63,595 nucleotides of DNA from Hellea sp. (GTDB taxonomy: Bacteria > Pseudomonadota > Alphaproteobacteria > Caulobacterales > Maricaulaceae), in assembly GCA_029250925.1 (NCBI GenBank), contig JAQXEH010000085.1, forward strand, positions 1 to 63,595. The letters are read 5' to 3'. The notes beneath the pieces were generated by a model. It ran no database searches. It was not told the DNA's origin and saw nothing but the letters and a program-made list of their open reading frames with translations. A program made the position numbers and the translations under genes. Shown here one piece after another: positions 43,714-53,748 of this stretch. Within the stretch, counting starts at the first letter, position 1; each line of letters starts with the position of its first letter.

Positions 43714-45153
43714 TTACTGCCTCCAAAAAGACGGCGTGAACAATATTAGTACCGCTAAAACTTCAACTCTTCCTGAAATCATAAAAAAAGAAGAAATTAC
43801 TTTCTGCTGATCAGATAAATCATTGATGGAAAAGCCACTCTCTGTGCTAATGTATTGCAAAAGAGGCCCAAAATTACTTATTGAAGCAGCTCCTAACATT
43901 ACTGCATTATCAAACGTAAGTCCGCTCGCACCCAGAAGGCAAATGCTTATTCCAAAAAATATAGTATATCCAAAAAAATACATCCATATTGATAGAAATG
44001 ATCTGTCTGGTATATGCTGACCCCTGAAAAGCACTGGTAGTATTCTAGACGGATGCGATAAACGGTTCATGTCAGTGCCTAAATGCCTAAACAGCAATAA
44101 AATTCTTATAATTTTTAATCCACCTGCTGTAGATAGAGCAGAGCCACCTATTAAGGAAAGAGAAATAAGGATTGCAACAGGTATATATTCCAAACCATCA
44201 ATCGCATAGTTAAAACCTGCTGTGCTTATAAAAAATATACTCTCAATAATTATTACAAATACACTGCTGAAAGAACCATATATTGCACCAATAGAAAATA
44301 GTATTAAAACAAAAGTTATCAGTGCTTTATGTTCAACGTTTTTCAACAAGCTTAAAAATGCTTTAGTATTTTTTAGCCGAAAACAATCATGCAAGACCGC
44401 AACATTCATAGCACCGATTAAGCAAGTTACAGATAATATAGTGACACCTACTTGGTTTATGTAGGTATTCAAAGGTCCACTTTTTGGCATTAGGCCTCCA
44501 CTAGAAATACCACTCAATGATAAACATAAAGAGTCAAAAAGATTTGATCCAGAAAATACCATCAATAACACAGTGAAAAAAGTTATTAAAAAATATATAA
44601 ATGCAACAATTCTCCCTATAGTTAAAAGTTTTAGAAATAATTTTCCTTTTTCTAAAGTGAAGAGCTTTGACTTATGTATTCCGGTACCAAAAAGATTAAG
44701 AGCGGCTAATATAACAATAGCGAAAGTTGCAGCACAGACACCACCAAACCACTGCAAGATAGATCGCCACAATACTATAACTTGAGATAAATCATCAGCG
44801 ACTAAAGATGAAGCACCTGTAGTTGTAAAAGCAGACACCGACTCAAAGTACGCAGAAATAAAACTATTTGTTGTTCCTAGTGCTATGTAAGGCAATGAGC
44901 CTAACATAGGAACAAAAATCCAGAATAATAATAAAAAAAGTAATGCTTCAGAATTACTATCGCGATTTGAAGTATTATGGGTGAGAAGTTTTAAAATCGA
45001 ACCAACTGTAAGAACAACCATACTCATAATAAAAAAAATAAATGAAGCTGAATAATCTGAAAGGAATAATATTAAAAATGAAGTAAAGCCCAATAATACC
45101 GCAAAAATAATAAAGGTATTTCCTAGCCAATATATAATTCGTGTTATAGCCAT
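43714..45153 (-). CDS. trkH: Trk potassium uptake membrane subunit
   Basis: A 479-residue potassium channel-like protein with many transmembrane segments. Selectivity-filter-like segments such as SAFTTTGASSL and SGISSGGLMP recur, consistent with the four-fold pore of TrkH/KtrB. It would import K+ gated by TrkA. It begins 9 bases after trkA in the ntrX-trkA-trkH order. Confidence 0.93.
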   Translation of the reverse strand: MAITRIIYWLGNTFIIFAVLLGFTSFLILFLSDYSASFIFFIMSMVVLTVGSILKLLTHNTSNRDSNSEALLFLLLFWIFVPMLGSLPYIALGTTNSFISAYFESVSAFTTTGASSLVADDLSQVIVLWRSILQWFGGVCAATFAIVILAALNLFGTGIHKSKLFTLEKGKLFLKLLTIGRIVAFIYFLITFFTVLLMVFSGSNLFDSLCLSLSGISSGGLMPKSGPLNTYINQVGVTILSVTCLIGAMNVAVLHDCFRLKNTKAFLSLLKNVEHKALITFVLILFSIGAIYGSFSSVFVIIIESIFFISTAGFNYAIDGLEYIPVAILISLSLIGGSALSTAGGLKIIRILLLFRHLGTDMNRLSHPSRILPVLFRGQHIPDRSFLSIWMYFFGYTIFFGISICLLGASGLTFDNAVMLGAASISNFGPLLQYISTESGFSINDLSDQQKVISSFFMISGRVEVLAVLILFTPSFWRQ

Positions 45154-45162
45154 TTCAATGCA

Positions 45163-46536
45163 TTAAAAATAATCTGAGCTAACACTAAACAATAACTCTA
45201 TCTCTTTCATTGCAGCCTTTTCGGCTAGCAGTATCACGTGATCACCAGAAATAATGATAGTTTCGGAAGTAGGATAAATTACTTTATTATTTCGAACAAT
45301 TGCACCTATGGAAATTCCATTCACTAAGTTTGAATCAGAGATAGACTTTCCACATAAAGCAGAAGTTTCTAACACTTCACCTTCCATTATTTCCGCTTGG
45401 CCTTGTTCCAATGAATATACATCCAAGATCTTACCACTTCGTACGTGCCGCAATATGGAGGATATAGTAGTTGCCCTTGGATCTACGACCATATTTATAC
45501 CAAGTTCAGCCTGTAAATCTCGCATTGATATTTCATTTATTAAACTAATTGTTTGTTTAGCTCCAATTTTTTTTGCTAGTACCGCACATAAAATATTAGT
45601 TTTATCGTCATTAGTTAAACATATCACCAATTCTGAATTAGCAACCCCAGCTTCTTCTTGAATATCAGAATCCATTGCATCGCCATTTAAAATAACGGTT
45701 CGCTTAAGTTCTTCTGCCGCCAATTCAGCTTGATTGGCATCACTCTCTATCAATCGCACTCGAACATTTGAAATACTTTCTAACTCTTTTGCAAGATATG
45801 CCCCAATATTACCTGCGCCAACAATTACTATATGCCTGGCTAGATTATCTCTGCTACCCACAATTTCGAGTAACCTTTCCGAATGTTCGGCTTTTGTAAT
45901 AAAGTAGGCATCATCACCTACGCTTAATGGGTCATCTGGCAAAGGTGAAAATATCACACCCTCTCTCTTGATGCCCACAATAGCAGCATGAAGACCGGGG
46001 AAAAGATCAGGTATTTGCTTTATTGGAGTGTCAATTATAGGACATTCATCATCAATTTTCACACCTAGCATAGTAACTTTACCGTTTCCAAAACTTACTA
46101 CATCAAATGCTCCAGGTGTCTTAAGCCGCCTTAATATGGACCTAGCAATTTCAATCTCAGGTGATATAATTATGTCAATGGGCATATTGTCAGAACTGTA
46201 GAGTTCTGAATACTCGTCCAATAAATAATTCTGAGCCCTAACCCTTGCTACTTTTGTCGGAACACTGAAAAGAGAATGAGCAACTTGGCAGGCTATCATG
46301 TTAACTTCATCAGTATGAGTTACTGCTATTATCATATCAGCATTTTCAACACCTGCCTGCCTTAATATCACTGGGTCAGAACCATGCCCCACTAATCCCT
46401 TCACATCTAAATCAGTAGTTATTTTTCTGATTAACGATGCGGAAGTATCCACGACAGTAACATCATTATTTTCAGATGCTAAGCGTGAAGCTATACCAAA
46501 CCCAACACGACCAGCACCACAAATTATAACTTTCAT
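45163..46536 (-). CDS. trkA: Trk potassium uptake regulatory subunit
   Basis: A 457-residue cytosolic regulator with two tandem RCK units. The NAD-binding motifs are CGAGRVGFGIASRL at the start and VGAGNIGAYLAKEL near residue 235, each followed by an RCK_C domain. It controls TrkH gating by nucleotide binding. It sits 35 bases after ntrX; the ntrX-trkA neighbourhood is conserved in the class. Confidence 0.95.
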   Translation of the reverse strand: MKVIICGAGRVGFGIASRLASENNDVTVVDTSASLIRKITTDLDVKGLVGHGSDPVILRQAGVENADMIIAVTHTDEVNMIACQVAHSLFSVPTKVARVRAQNYLLDEYSELYSSDNMPIDIIISPEIEIARSILRRLKTPGAFDVVSFGNGKVTMLGVKIDDECPIIDTPIKQIPDLFPGLHAAIVGIKREGVIFSPLPDDPLSVGDDAYFITKAEHSERLLEIVGSRDNLARHIVIVGAGNIGAYLAKELESISNVRVRLIESDANQAELAAEELKRTVILNGDAMDSDIQEEAGVANSELVICLTNDDKTNILCAVLAKKIGAKQTISLINEISMRDLQAELGINMVVDPRATTISSILRHVRSGKILDVYSLEQGQAEIMEGEVLETSALCGKSISDSNLVNGISIGAIVRNNKVIYPTSETIIISGDHVILLAEKAAMKEIELLFSVSSDYF

Positions 46537-46571
46537 ATCATAAAACCTTTTACATATTTGATGAATGAATC

Positions 46572-47984
46572 TTAATCACGTCCATACACATTATTCACTT
46601 CAGCTTCATCGCGGTCATTAGACTTCAACCCTAATGACTTAAGTTTGCGATGCAAGGCTGAACGCTCCATTCCAACAAAATTAGCGGTTCGCGATATGTT
46701 CCCACCGAATCTTTGTATTTGGGATTTTAAATAATCACGTTCGAAGTGTTCTCTAGCATCTCTAAGAGATAATGAAATCAGTTTTTCGTTTTCATTCTTA
46801 CCCTGAGTTGCCCTAACAACTGATACCTCAGGTGGTAATGTTTCAAGTGTGATAGCCTGGCTTGGATCCCCAGTGGCTAATATCAGCAATCGCTCAACAT
46901 TATTTCTTAGTTGGCGGACATTACCAGGCCAATTATGGGCTTGAAGAGCTGCCATTGCATCGGCTCCAATTTTTCTTGCAGGTAGCCCAGTTGATGTGGA
47001 TAGTTGAGTAATAAAGTGCTCAACTAATGCCGGTATATCTTCACGCCTCTCTTTCAATGGCGGTGCCTCAAGGGGCATAACATTTAAACGGTGGTAAAGG
47101 TCTTCTCGAAAACGGCCTAAATTTACTTCTTTTAATAAATCTCTAGAGCTAGACGTGATAACACGAACATCAACCTGAACATCATCTTTTCCGCCTAATC
47201 GCCTAAACCGTTGTTCAACTAGCAGCCTAAGTAACTTACCTTGAGTTTCGATAGGCATATCAGCTACCTCATCAAGGTATAATGTTCCATTATGAGCACG
47301 TTCAAGCAAACCAATTTTATTGAGATTACCACTTTCATCTTCGACGCCGAATAATTCCTCCTCTACCCTTTCTGGTATGATAGATGCTGCATTTACAGCT
47401 TTAAAAGGCCCCTTAGAGCGAAGTGAACTTTCATGAAGCAATCGCGCTATGAGCTCCTTACCAGATCCAGATTGACCAGAAATTAAAACTCTAGAGTTAG
47501 TTGCCGCTATTTTAGATATTTTTTGTTTTAATTGTATTACATGAGAAGACGTTCCTATAAGAGCAACATCATGGGATGTCTTCCCTTTTAATTCTTCATT
47601 TTCACTTTTTAATCGAGCATTTTCCAAAGCCCGTTTACATGTCACTAGAAGTTTGTCTGCCTTGAAAGGCTTTACAATATAATCATAAGCACCTTTGCGA
47701 ATAGCCGATACAGCAGTTTCAACTGTTCCATGACCACTGATTATTATAACAGGCATATTTGGGTGAGATTTTTTTATTGAGACTAGAAGCTCAATTCCAT
47801 CCATAGTGCTACCCTTTAACCAGACATCTAGTATCATCAAAGATGGTTTTCGTAATTTCAGCGAGTTAATGGCTTCATTACTCGTAGCTGTAAGTCTAAC
47901 TTCGTAACCATCATCTTCCAGAATACCTCCAATCATTGCTCGTATATCGTCTTCATCTTCAACAATTAAAATATCGTACTTCAT
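46572..47984 (-). CDS. ntrX: Response regulator NtrX, GAFTGA-less
   Basis: A 470-residue response regulator with a receiver domain (phospho-acceptor Asp in SLMILDVWLKG, near residue 54), an AAA+ domain (Walker A SGQSGSGKEL, Walker B TLYLDEVADM) and a C-terminal helix-turn-helix in GGNISRTANFVGMERSALH. The loop that in sigma-54 activators carries GAFTGA instead reads ELFGVEDESGNLNKIG, so contact with sigma-54 is unlikely. It pairs with NtrY 16 bases upstream and probably controls nitrogen or redox-linked genes. Confidence 0.94.
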   Translation of the reverse strand: MKYDILIVEDEDDIRAMIGGILEDDGYEVRLTATSNEAINSLKLRKPSLMILDVWLKGSTMDGIELLVSIKKSHPNMPVIIISGHGTVETAVSAIRKGAYDYIVKPFKADKLLVTCKRALENARLKSENEELKGKTSHDVALIGTSSHVIQLKQKISKIAATNSRVLISGQSGSGKELIARLLHESSLRSKGPFKAVNAASIIPERVEEELFGVEDESGNLNKIGLLERAHNGTLYLDEVADMPIETQGKLLRLLVEQRFRRLGGKDDVQVDVRVITSSSRDLLKEVNLGRFREDLYHRLNVMPLEAPPLKERREDIPALVEHFITQLSTSTGLPARKIGADAMAALQAHNWPGNVRQLRNNVERLLILATGDPSQAITLETLPPEVSVVRATQGKNENEKLISLSLRDAREHFERDYLKSQIQRFGGNISRTANFVGMERSALHRKLKSLGLKSNDRDEAEVNNVYGRD

Positions 47985-48000
47985 TAATTTACCTCCTATT

Positions 48001-50223
48001 CTATATTATTGTTTTTACATAATTTTCAGCTGCATTCTTACGAAATGAAATCTCAACGTGTGCGCCAGGTTTATTATCAGTTCTATAATTCAGTTTTAGC
48101 TTCCCGCCATGATCTTCAGCTATACGCATAACTATGGCTAGACCCAGGCCTGTTCCACTTTCTCGCGTTGTAACATAAGGCTCTAATAGTCGATCTTTAT
48201 CCTGTACAGGCCAACCAGTTCCGTTATCAAAAATTGAAATAGTTATGAGCTCTTCACTATACTTTACAAAAGTACTAATTTTACCCTTAGAATTATTAGC
48301 ACCGATCTCATCAAAACGCCTTATAATAGATTCACCACCGTTTTTATAGATATTAGTTAATGCCTGAGTTATCAATCTCTCATCACATATAATATTAGAG
48401 CTTTTTGCACTGTTAATTGAAACATCAAATTTGATTTCAGGAAAGGATACCCTTTGAGCAAACAAGATATTCGAAATCAGAACTTTAAAGTCAATAGCAC
48501 TAAAATTGGGTGCAGGCATTCTTGCAAATGCAGAAAATTCATCGACCATTTGCTCAAGTGAATTTACCTGCCTTAATATCGTTTGTGCGCAATTTCGAAA
48601 TACATCAGGATCTGATATAATTTCATTTGAATATTTCTTTAAAAGCCGTTCAGCTGAAAGCTGAATTGGTGTTAATGGATTTTTAATTTCATGCGCAATC
48701 CTCCTAGCAACCTCGCGCCAAGCTGAGTGTCTTTGCGCCGCGACTAATCGAGTCATATCATCAAAAGTCATAACCCAACCGGTATCTTTTCGAGATCCAG
48801 AATAAGCACTAACACTTAAGTCAAAATTTCTTGTACCAAACTTAGTTTCAAAATTTACCTGATCTTCTATATTCCCTCCAATTGAGTCTTTTGCCTTATT
48901 AAAAGCGGGTAAAAACTCCGGTAAAACTTGAGATATAGGGTAGCCCTCCATTTTCGAATCTTTCGAAGATAAAAGTCGTTTAGCAGACTGATTCATAATT
49001 GTGATTTTACCGGCTTGGTTCAAACCTATAACTCCGGCACGAACCCCCGATAAAACAGCTTCTGAAAATTGCCGACGCTGCTCAGATAAGTCATGCTCTC
49101 TCACAAGATCATCTCTCTGGGTACTCAACTGATATGTCATTTTATTAAAAGCACTACCAAGGTCAGAAATTTCTCCCCAGTTTCCATCAACATCAACTCT
49201 CGCAGTCATATCCCCCATTCTGACTTTTTCCGAAGCATCTATCAAAGTGCCTAGTGGATTAATGATACGATTTGCCAAAGATAACCCAAGCCAAATAGAG
49301 GTGAATAAAATTAAAATTGCAGCCTCTAGGAAAGTCAAGAAGAAGATCTTATTCATATATTTTTGATCATCATTAAATCTATCGATTGCCTGTGAAGCTC
49401 TTGCTACTCCTGACAAACTCGAGAGAACTCGGTTGTTCGACCTAATTACTCGGCCAATAAATAAATATAAGTCATCATAATCGTCAATAGGAGTAACCGC
49501 TATGAGGTAATCAAAATCATCTCTTTGAATGAAGGCTATATCTTTTGGTTTCAAACTATCAAAAACGGCCTTTAAAGGAATTTCAAATGATGGTGATATA
49601 GGACTTTCTACTCGACTTAAAACATATCCTTTATTATTCATTATATAAATAGCATCCAAATCCCTAACACGAGATATAATCTGTAAATTCGCTGTGAAAG
49701 AAATTCTTGATTTTATATTTTGTCTCTCCAAACTAAGCTCTTTTTTTACTATTGAAGCATCTTGGGCTAGGTTTGTCAGTTCTTGTTTTACATAACCGTC
49801 TAAAATCTCCTTGGCAGATTCCATATTTAACCTCACATTTGATCCAAATAAATCATTAATGTTTTGACTGATTAAAGATGTTGAAAACACTCCTACAATT
49901 ACAGCAGGAGTCAAAGCTGATAAACTGAAAATAGTTACAAATCTTCTATGAAGTAAAGGGGCAGATTGATTTCTTTTATTGGCAAACAATCCATACCATA
50001 TACGTATCCCGAGGTAAATTCCGAGAGCTAGTATGGGCACTAAGTTGAATAATAAAATCGGGTATGACCAACCAAACTGATAAGATTTGCTTGAAAATGC
50101 AAATAAGCTTCCGAGCACTAATAAACCAATTGAAAACGCAAATATAGCACCAAAAATTATAGCACCGGAGGAATTAAAGATGTCACTATTAGTTTTCTTT
50201 AACTTTTTAAATAACTTTTTCAT
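48001..50223 (-). CDS. ntrY: Sensor histidine kinase NtrY
   Basis: A 740-residue membrane sensor kinase. Three hydrophobic helices lie within about residues 15-115, then an extracytoplasmic sensing region to about 285, another helix, a HAMP domain and a PAS domain (about 385-490). The phospho-acceptor His is in RIAHEIKNPLTPIQLSAERL, and the ATP-binding domain has DNGTGWP and ESGTGLGLAIV. All kinase motifs are intact. It follows ntrC by 101 bases and probably phosphorylates NtrX. Confidence 0.95.
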   Translation of the reverse strand: MKKLFKKLKKTNSDIFNSSGAIIFGAIFAFSIGLLVLGSLFAFSSKSYQFGWSYPILLFNLVPILALGIYLGIRIWYGLFANKRNQSAPLLHRRFVTIFSLSALTPAVIVGVFSTSLISQNINDLFGSNVRLNMESAKEILDGYVKQELTNLAQDASIVKKELSLERQNIKSRISFTANLQIISRVRDLDAIYIMNNKGYVLSRVESPISPSFEIPLKAVFDSLKPKDIAFIQRDDFDYLIAVTPIDDYDDLYLFIGRVIRSNNRVLSSLSGVARASQAIDRFNDDQKYMNKIFFLTFLEAAILILFTSIWLGLSLANRIINPLGTLIDASEKVRMGDMTARVDVDGNWGEISDLGSAFNKMTYQLSTQRDDLVREHDLSEQRRQFSEAVLSGVRAGVIGLNQAGKITIMNQSAKRLLSSKDSKMEGYPISQVLPEFLPAFNKAKDSIGGNIEDQVNFETKFGTRNFDLSVSAYSGSRKDTGWVMTFDDMTRLVAAQRHSAWREVARRIAHEIKNPLTPIQLSAERLLKKYSNEIISDPDVFRNCAQTILRQVNSLEQMVDEFSAFARMPAPNFSAIDFKVLISNILFAQRVSFPEIKFDVSINSAKSSNIICDERLITQALTNIYKNGGESIIRRFDEIGANNSKGKISTFVKYSEELITISIFDNGTGWPVQDKDRLLEPYVTTRESGTGLGLAIVMRIAEDHGGKLKLNYRTDNKPGAHVEISFRKNAAENYVKTII

Positions 50224-50324
50224 TTTACCAATATGATGATGTACTAATGGGTATAGTAATTATACTACATCACTGTTGCAATAAATCAACACTAGTCAAT
50301 GAAACAATTAAAGCCAAATAGGTT

Positions 50325-51638
50325 TCACAAAATATCTAAAACCTTCAAACGACTCCTCAATGTATTTCTGTGAATTCCCAAATAATCAGCTGCTTTGGCT
50401 TTGTTCCCCCCTGTTAGCCTGAGAGCCTCTATAATTAAAGGTTTTTCAACCCAACTTAGAGCAATATTATAGCTAGAACCACTAATTGAATCCGGGTCTA
50501 TACTTAATAATCTTCTACAAGCACTCTCCAACAGATCCCTTAAATTTTGATCTTGCTCGACCTTATCAGAGCTTTCAGCATCCTTGATGAATTCCTGAAG
50601 AACCATTTCTGCTGTTATCAAATCATCAGAATATAACACAGATAATCGATTCACAAGATTTTCAAGCTCCCTCACATTGCCTGACCAATTATGGCGATGT
50701 AAAACATCAAGAGCTTGACTGCTAAATCTTCGACTTTTATTTGAAGAAGCTCTAGTTAAAAAACTTGCTGATAACTCATAAATATCTCTGTCACGCTCTG
50801 ACAAAGGTGGAATTCTAATTTCTGCTACATTTATTCTATAAAGCAAATCATCTCTAAATTTACCCTCATTGGCTAATTTTCGTAAATCTTTTCGCGTTGA
50901 CGAAATTAACCTTGGACGGTTAGCTGGGGGATTCATCTCTGAAGCAGTTAAAACAGCTAATAATTTTTCTTGTTGTTTAAGGGATAATTCTGCAACTTCA
51001 TCAATATAAATATCACCTCCGTTAACCTTTTGAAGCGTTAATGAAGTATTTTCAAAATCTGTTTCTCTGAAAAAAGGTAATTCTTTTCTAGCACCACCAT
51101 CATGAAGAAGTTTCGCCACTAAATCCTTTCCAGTACCAACCTCACCCTTAATTAGGACAGGTAGATTCCCAGCAGAAAATCTAGAGATAGCCCGATACAC
51201 AGGTTGCATGGCGGGGCTACGGCCTATCATAGGTAGTTTACTTAATTCGTGATTAATTTTCTTTATTCTTGGATTTACCGACAAACCAGCTCTCGATATG
51301 GCCTGGGTGACTTCATGTAAATCGAAGGGCTTCGGAATATATTCAAAAACTTTGTGCTTTCCTGCTTTGAGAGCAGTATTAACTGTATTATTGGCACTAA
51401 TTATTATGATCGGAATAGAAGGCCTTTCTTCAGATATTAATGGCAAATAATTAAATATTTCTGTGCCATTCATCATCACATCGGTAAGAATAATATCACC
51501 TTGACCTGTAGCAGACCATTTTAAAAGTGTTTCCGCATTATCGGTTGCCTTAACAGTATGACCAGCGCGCGTTAAAGCCTTTGATAATACTAATCGTATA
51601 CTAGCATCGTCATCAGCTAATAAAATCTCGTATTTCAT
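50325..51638 (-). CDS. ntrC: Nitrogen regulator NtrC, GAFTGA-less variant
   Basis: A 437-residue response regulator. The receiver phospho-acceptor Asp is in IILTDVMMNG, the AAA+ Walker A is KGEVGTGKDLV and Walker B is GDIYIDEVAEL, and a Fis-type helix-turn-helix ends the protein (GGNKAKAADYLGIHRNTLR). The stretch between Walker A and B is about 20 residues shorter than in E. coli NtrC, and the deleted part is the GAFTGA loop that contacts sigma-54. Rhodobacter capsulatus NtrC also lacks it and works with sigma-70, a good model here. It overlaps ntrB by 4 bases. Confidence 0.92.
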   Translation of the reverse strand: MKYEILLADDDASIRLVLSKALTRAGHTVKATDNAETLLKWSATGQGDIILTDVMMNGTEIFNYLPLISEERPSIPIIIISANNTVNTALKAGKHKVFEYIPKPFDLHEVTQAISRAGLSVNPRIKKINHELSKLPMIGRSPAMQPVYRAISRFSAGNLPVLIKGEVGTGKDLVAKLLHDGGARKELPFFRETDFENTSLTLQKVNGGDIYIDEVAELSLKQQEKLLAVLTASEMNPPANRPRLISSTRKDLRKLANEGKFRDDLLYRINVAEIRIPPLSERDRDIYELSASFLTRASSNKSRRFSSQALDVLHRHNWSGNVRELENLVNRLSVLYSDDLITAEMVLQEFIKDAESSDKVEQDQNLRDLLESACRRLLSIDPDSISGSSYNIALSWVEKPLIIEALRLTGGNKAKAADYLGIHRNTLRSRLKVLDIL

Positions 51639-52693
51639 AATGTCTCTCTATCTGTCAATAAAAGTGAAAAAGTGGTTTTACCTTGCTCTGATTTAAACTC
51701 GACAATACCACCATGAGCAGAAGCAATTTTTGCTACAAGCGGGAGACCTAATCCTTGACCTTCTTTTTTACTCGTAACAAAGGGCATAAAAACTTGATCC
51801 AAAATATCTTCAGGTATCCCCGAACCATTATCAGTAACACTTATCTCAATAGGAAGGTGCTGAGCAGACCCTTTCCCATCACGCAATTTGCTCACACCAC
51901 TTCTATATTTAGTTTCCAATATTACTTCTGATGGGCACTCGATAGCTTGACATGCTTCAGAAGCATTCTTAATAATATTAAGCATAGCTTGCATAAGAGT
52001 ATCAGAATCCCCCATAATAGTCGGAAGAGAAGGATCGTATCGCTCCGTAATAATTAACTCAGGGGTTGCGGATTGTATAATTTTTCTGGCACTTTGTAAT
52101 ATTTCATGAATATTAACACGTGTAAAATTCACAGGGTTTGGGTCACCAAGAACCTCTATTTTATCAGCAAGTCTTCCGATGCGGTCAATTTCTGAACTAA
52201 TTAAATCAATTAAATCATGCGCCTCACTGCCTTCAACATCTTGCTTGAGTAATTGAGTTGCACCTTTAATACCCGCTAATGGATTTTTGAGTTCATGCGC
52301 TATTAAGTTTCCCAAACCAGAAACAGATTGTGCATCTGTATGTGAGTATATAGATCGAGAATTTGAAGGCCAGATACTTAAACATACATGAGATCCACTC
52401 GGAAATGCTGTTAGATGACATAATTTTTTATCAATTTTATTCAAGTGAAGTGAACAATCTCGAACTATTATTGGAGCTTCAGACCTATAACACCTACTAA
52501 TAATATCTTTGTTGGATTCATCAAACAGAACTATATCTGTAAGTTTGAAACCAATGAGTTTTGAAGAAGAAACCTTAATCCATTGAAGGGCATTATCATT
52601 TACCCATAAAATACAATTATCAACTGGGCTAATTAAAAATAGTGGATAAGGCCAATCATCTTCTAGAAAACTTATATCAAAATTATTACTCAT
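51635..52693 (-). CDS. ntrB: Nitrogen sensor kinase NtrB
   Basis: A 352-residue soluble histidine kinase with a PAS domain at about 10-110 and no transmembrane segment. The phospho-acceptor His is in LIAHELKNPLAGIKGATQL, followed by an ATP-binding domain with NIIKNASEA, DNGSGIPED and GQGLGLPL. It should phosphorylate NtrC in response to PII/glutamine state; glnB is not in the window. It follows dusB by 3 bases, the classic nifR3-ntrB-ntrC order. Confidence 0.94.
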   Translation of the reverse strand: MSNNFDISFLEDDWPYPLFLISPVDNCILWVNDNALQWIKVSSSKLIGFKLTDIVLFDESNKDIISRCYRSEAPIIVRDCSLHLNKIDKKLCHLTAFPSGSHVCLSIWPSNSRSIYSHTDAQSVSGLGNLIAHELKNPLAGIKGATQLLKQDVEGSEAHDLIDLISSEIDRIGRLADKIEVLGDPNPVNFTRVNIHEILQSARKIIQSATPELIITERYDPSLPTIMGDSDTLMQAMLNIIKNASEACQAIECPSEVILETKYRSGVSKLRDGKGSAQHLPIEISVTDNGSGIPEDILDQVFMPFVTSKKEGQGLGLPLVAKIASAHGGIVEFKSEQGKTTFSLLLTDRETL

Positions 52694-52696
52694 TTG

Positions 52697-53686
52697 TTAT
52701 TTCTCTCTAGCTTTTGAAAAGATAACATCAAGCTTATCGTACACTTTTGAGCTTTGAGACATTCGAACAATCGATGACTTAATTTCACTATCATCAATCA
52801 AATTTAAATCATCCACATAACCAATTAAATGCTTTCTAGCAATTTTAACACCCTTTCTTTCGCCATAGAAGTCAATAATGTCGCGATAGTGATCTAAAAT
52901 AATTTTCTTTTTATCATTAATGTTTAATGGCTTTTGTACAGCTGATCTGTCTACAACAGAAATTATTTCTTGTAGTTTCCAAGGCGCGCCAATTAGAGCT
53001 CTCCCTACCATGACACCAGCAGCACAAGATCTGTCTAATGCTTCGATAGCATCATTAGCATTATTGATATCCCCATTGACAAAAACAGGTATGTCAACAG
53101 CTTCTACTGTTTCCTTAACTGCACTCCAATCAGCTTTTCCATCATAAAACTGACATCTTGTTCTTCCATGGACTACTATCATTTTTACTCCTGCCTTTTG
53201 AGCTTTGACGGCAAGAGATGGAGCGTTTATATTATCAGTGTTCCAGCCTAATCGCATCTTTAAAGTAACAGGTATATCGACAGAGTTTATAGTAGCGACT
53301 ATTAATTCCAGTGCATTATCAATATCTTTCATAAGAGCAGATCCAGACATACCAGAGGTAACTTTTCTTGCAGGGCAACCCATATTTATATCTATTAATG
53401 CAGCACCAGCTTCCTGAGAAAGTTTAGCAGCCTTAGACATCCAGTTTTTTTCACAGCCAACAAGTTGAATTACAAGGGGGTCTATTTCCCCTCCACCAGC
53501 TGCCTTTGCTAAGGTATCCGGCTTACCCATAGCCAACATCTGACCTGCAACCATTTCAGATACTATAAGGCCTGGATTAAACAAATTAACAACTCGCCTG
53601 AATGGTAAATCTGTTAATCCAGACATAGGAGCAACAAGAACACGAGATCGTAATTCATACTTGCCAATTTTAGGCATAAAGGTCAT
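52697..53686 (-). CDS. dusB: tRNA-dihydrouridine synthase DusB
   Basis: A 329-residue flavoenzyme that reduces uridine to dihydrouridine in tRNA. VAPMSGLTDLPFRR at the start, DINMGCPARKVTSG with the catalytic Cys, and VHGRTRCQFYDGKADW are the Dus motifs. This is the nifR3 gene that precedes ntrBC in alphaproteobacteria. It is divergent from ispDF across 62 bases. Confidence 0.95.
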   Translation of the reverse strand: MTFMPKIGKYELRSRVLVAPMSGLTDLPFRRVVNLFNPGLIVSEMVAGQMLAMGKPDTLAKAAGGGEIDPLVIQLVGCEKNWMSKAAKLSQEAGAALIDINMGCPARKVTSGMSGSALMKDIDNALELIVATINSVDIPVTLKMRLGWNTDNINAPSLAVKAQKAGVKMIVVHGRTRCQFYDGKADWSAVKETVEAVDIPVFVNGDINNANDAIEALDRSCAAGVMVGRALIGAPWKLQEIISVVDRSAVQKPLNINDKKKIILDHYRDIIDFYGERKGVKIARKHLIGYVDDLNLIDDSEIKSSIVRMSQSSKVYDKLDVIFSKAREK

Positions 53687-53748
53687 TGTTAGTACATACT
53701 ACAGTAAATATATATGCACAATAATTCATCGCTGCCACAAGAGTACAA

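Noticed and set aside
41640-43714. Additional frames in mazG, hflX and the hfq-trkH gap
   Set aside because: They are antisense or AT-rich shadows with no start signals; the 119-base gap before hfq holds no gene, only possible promoter sequence.
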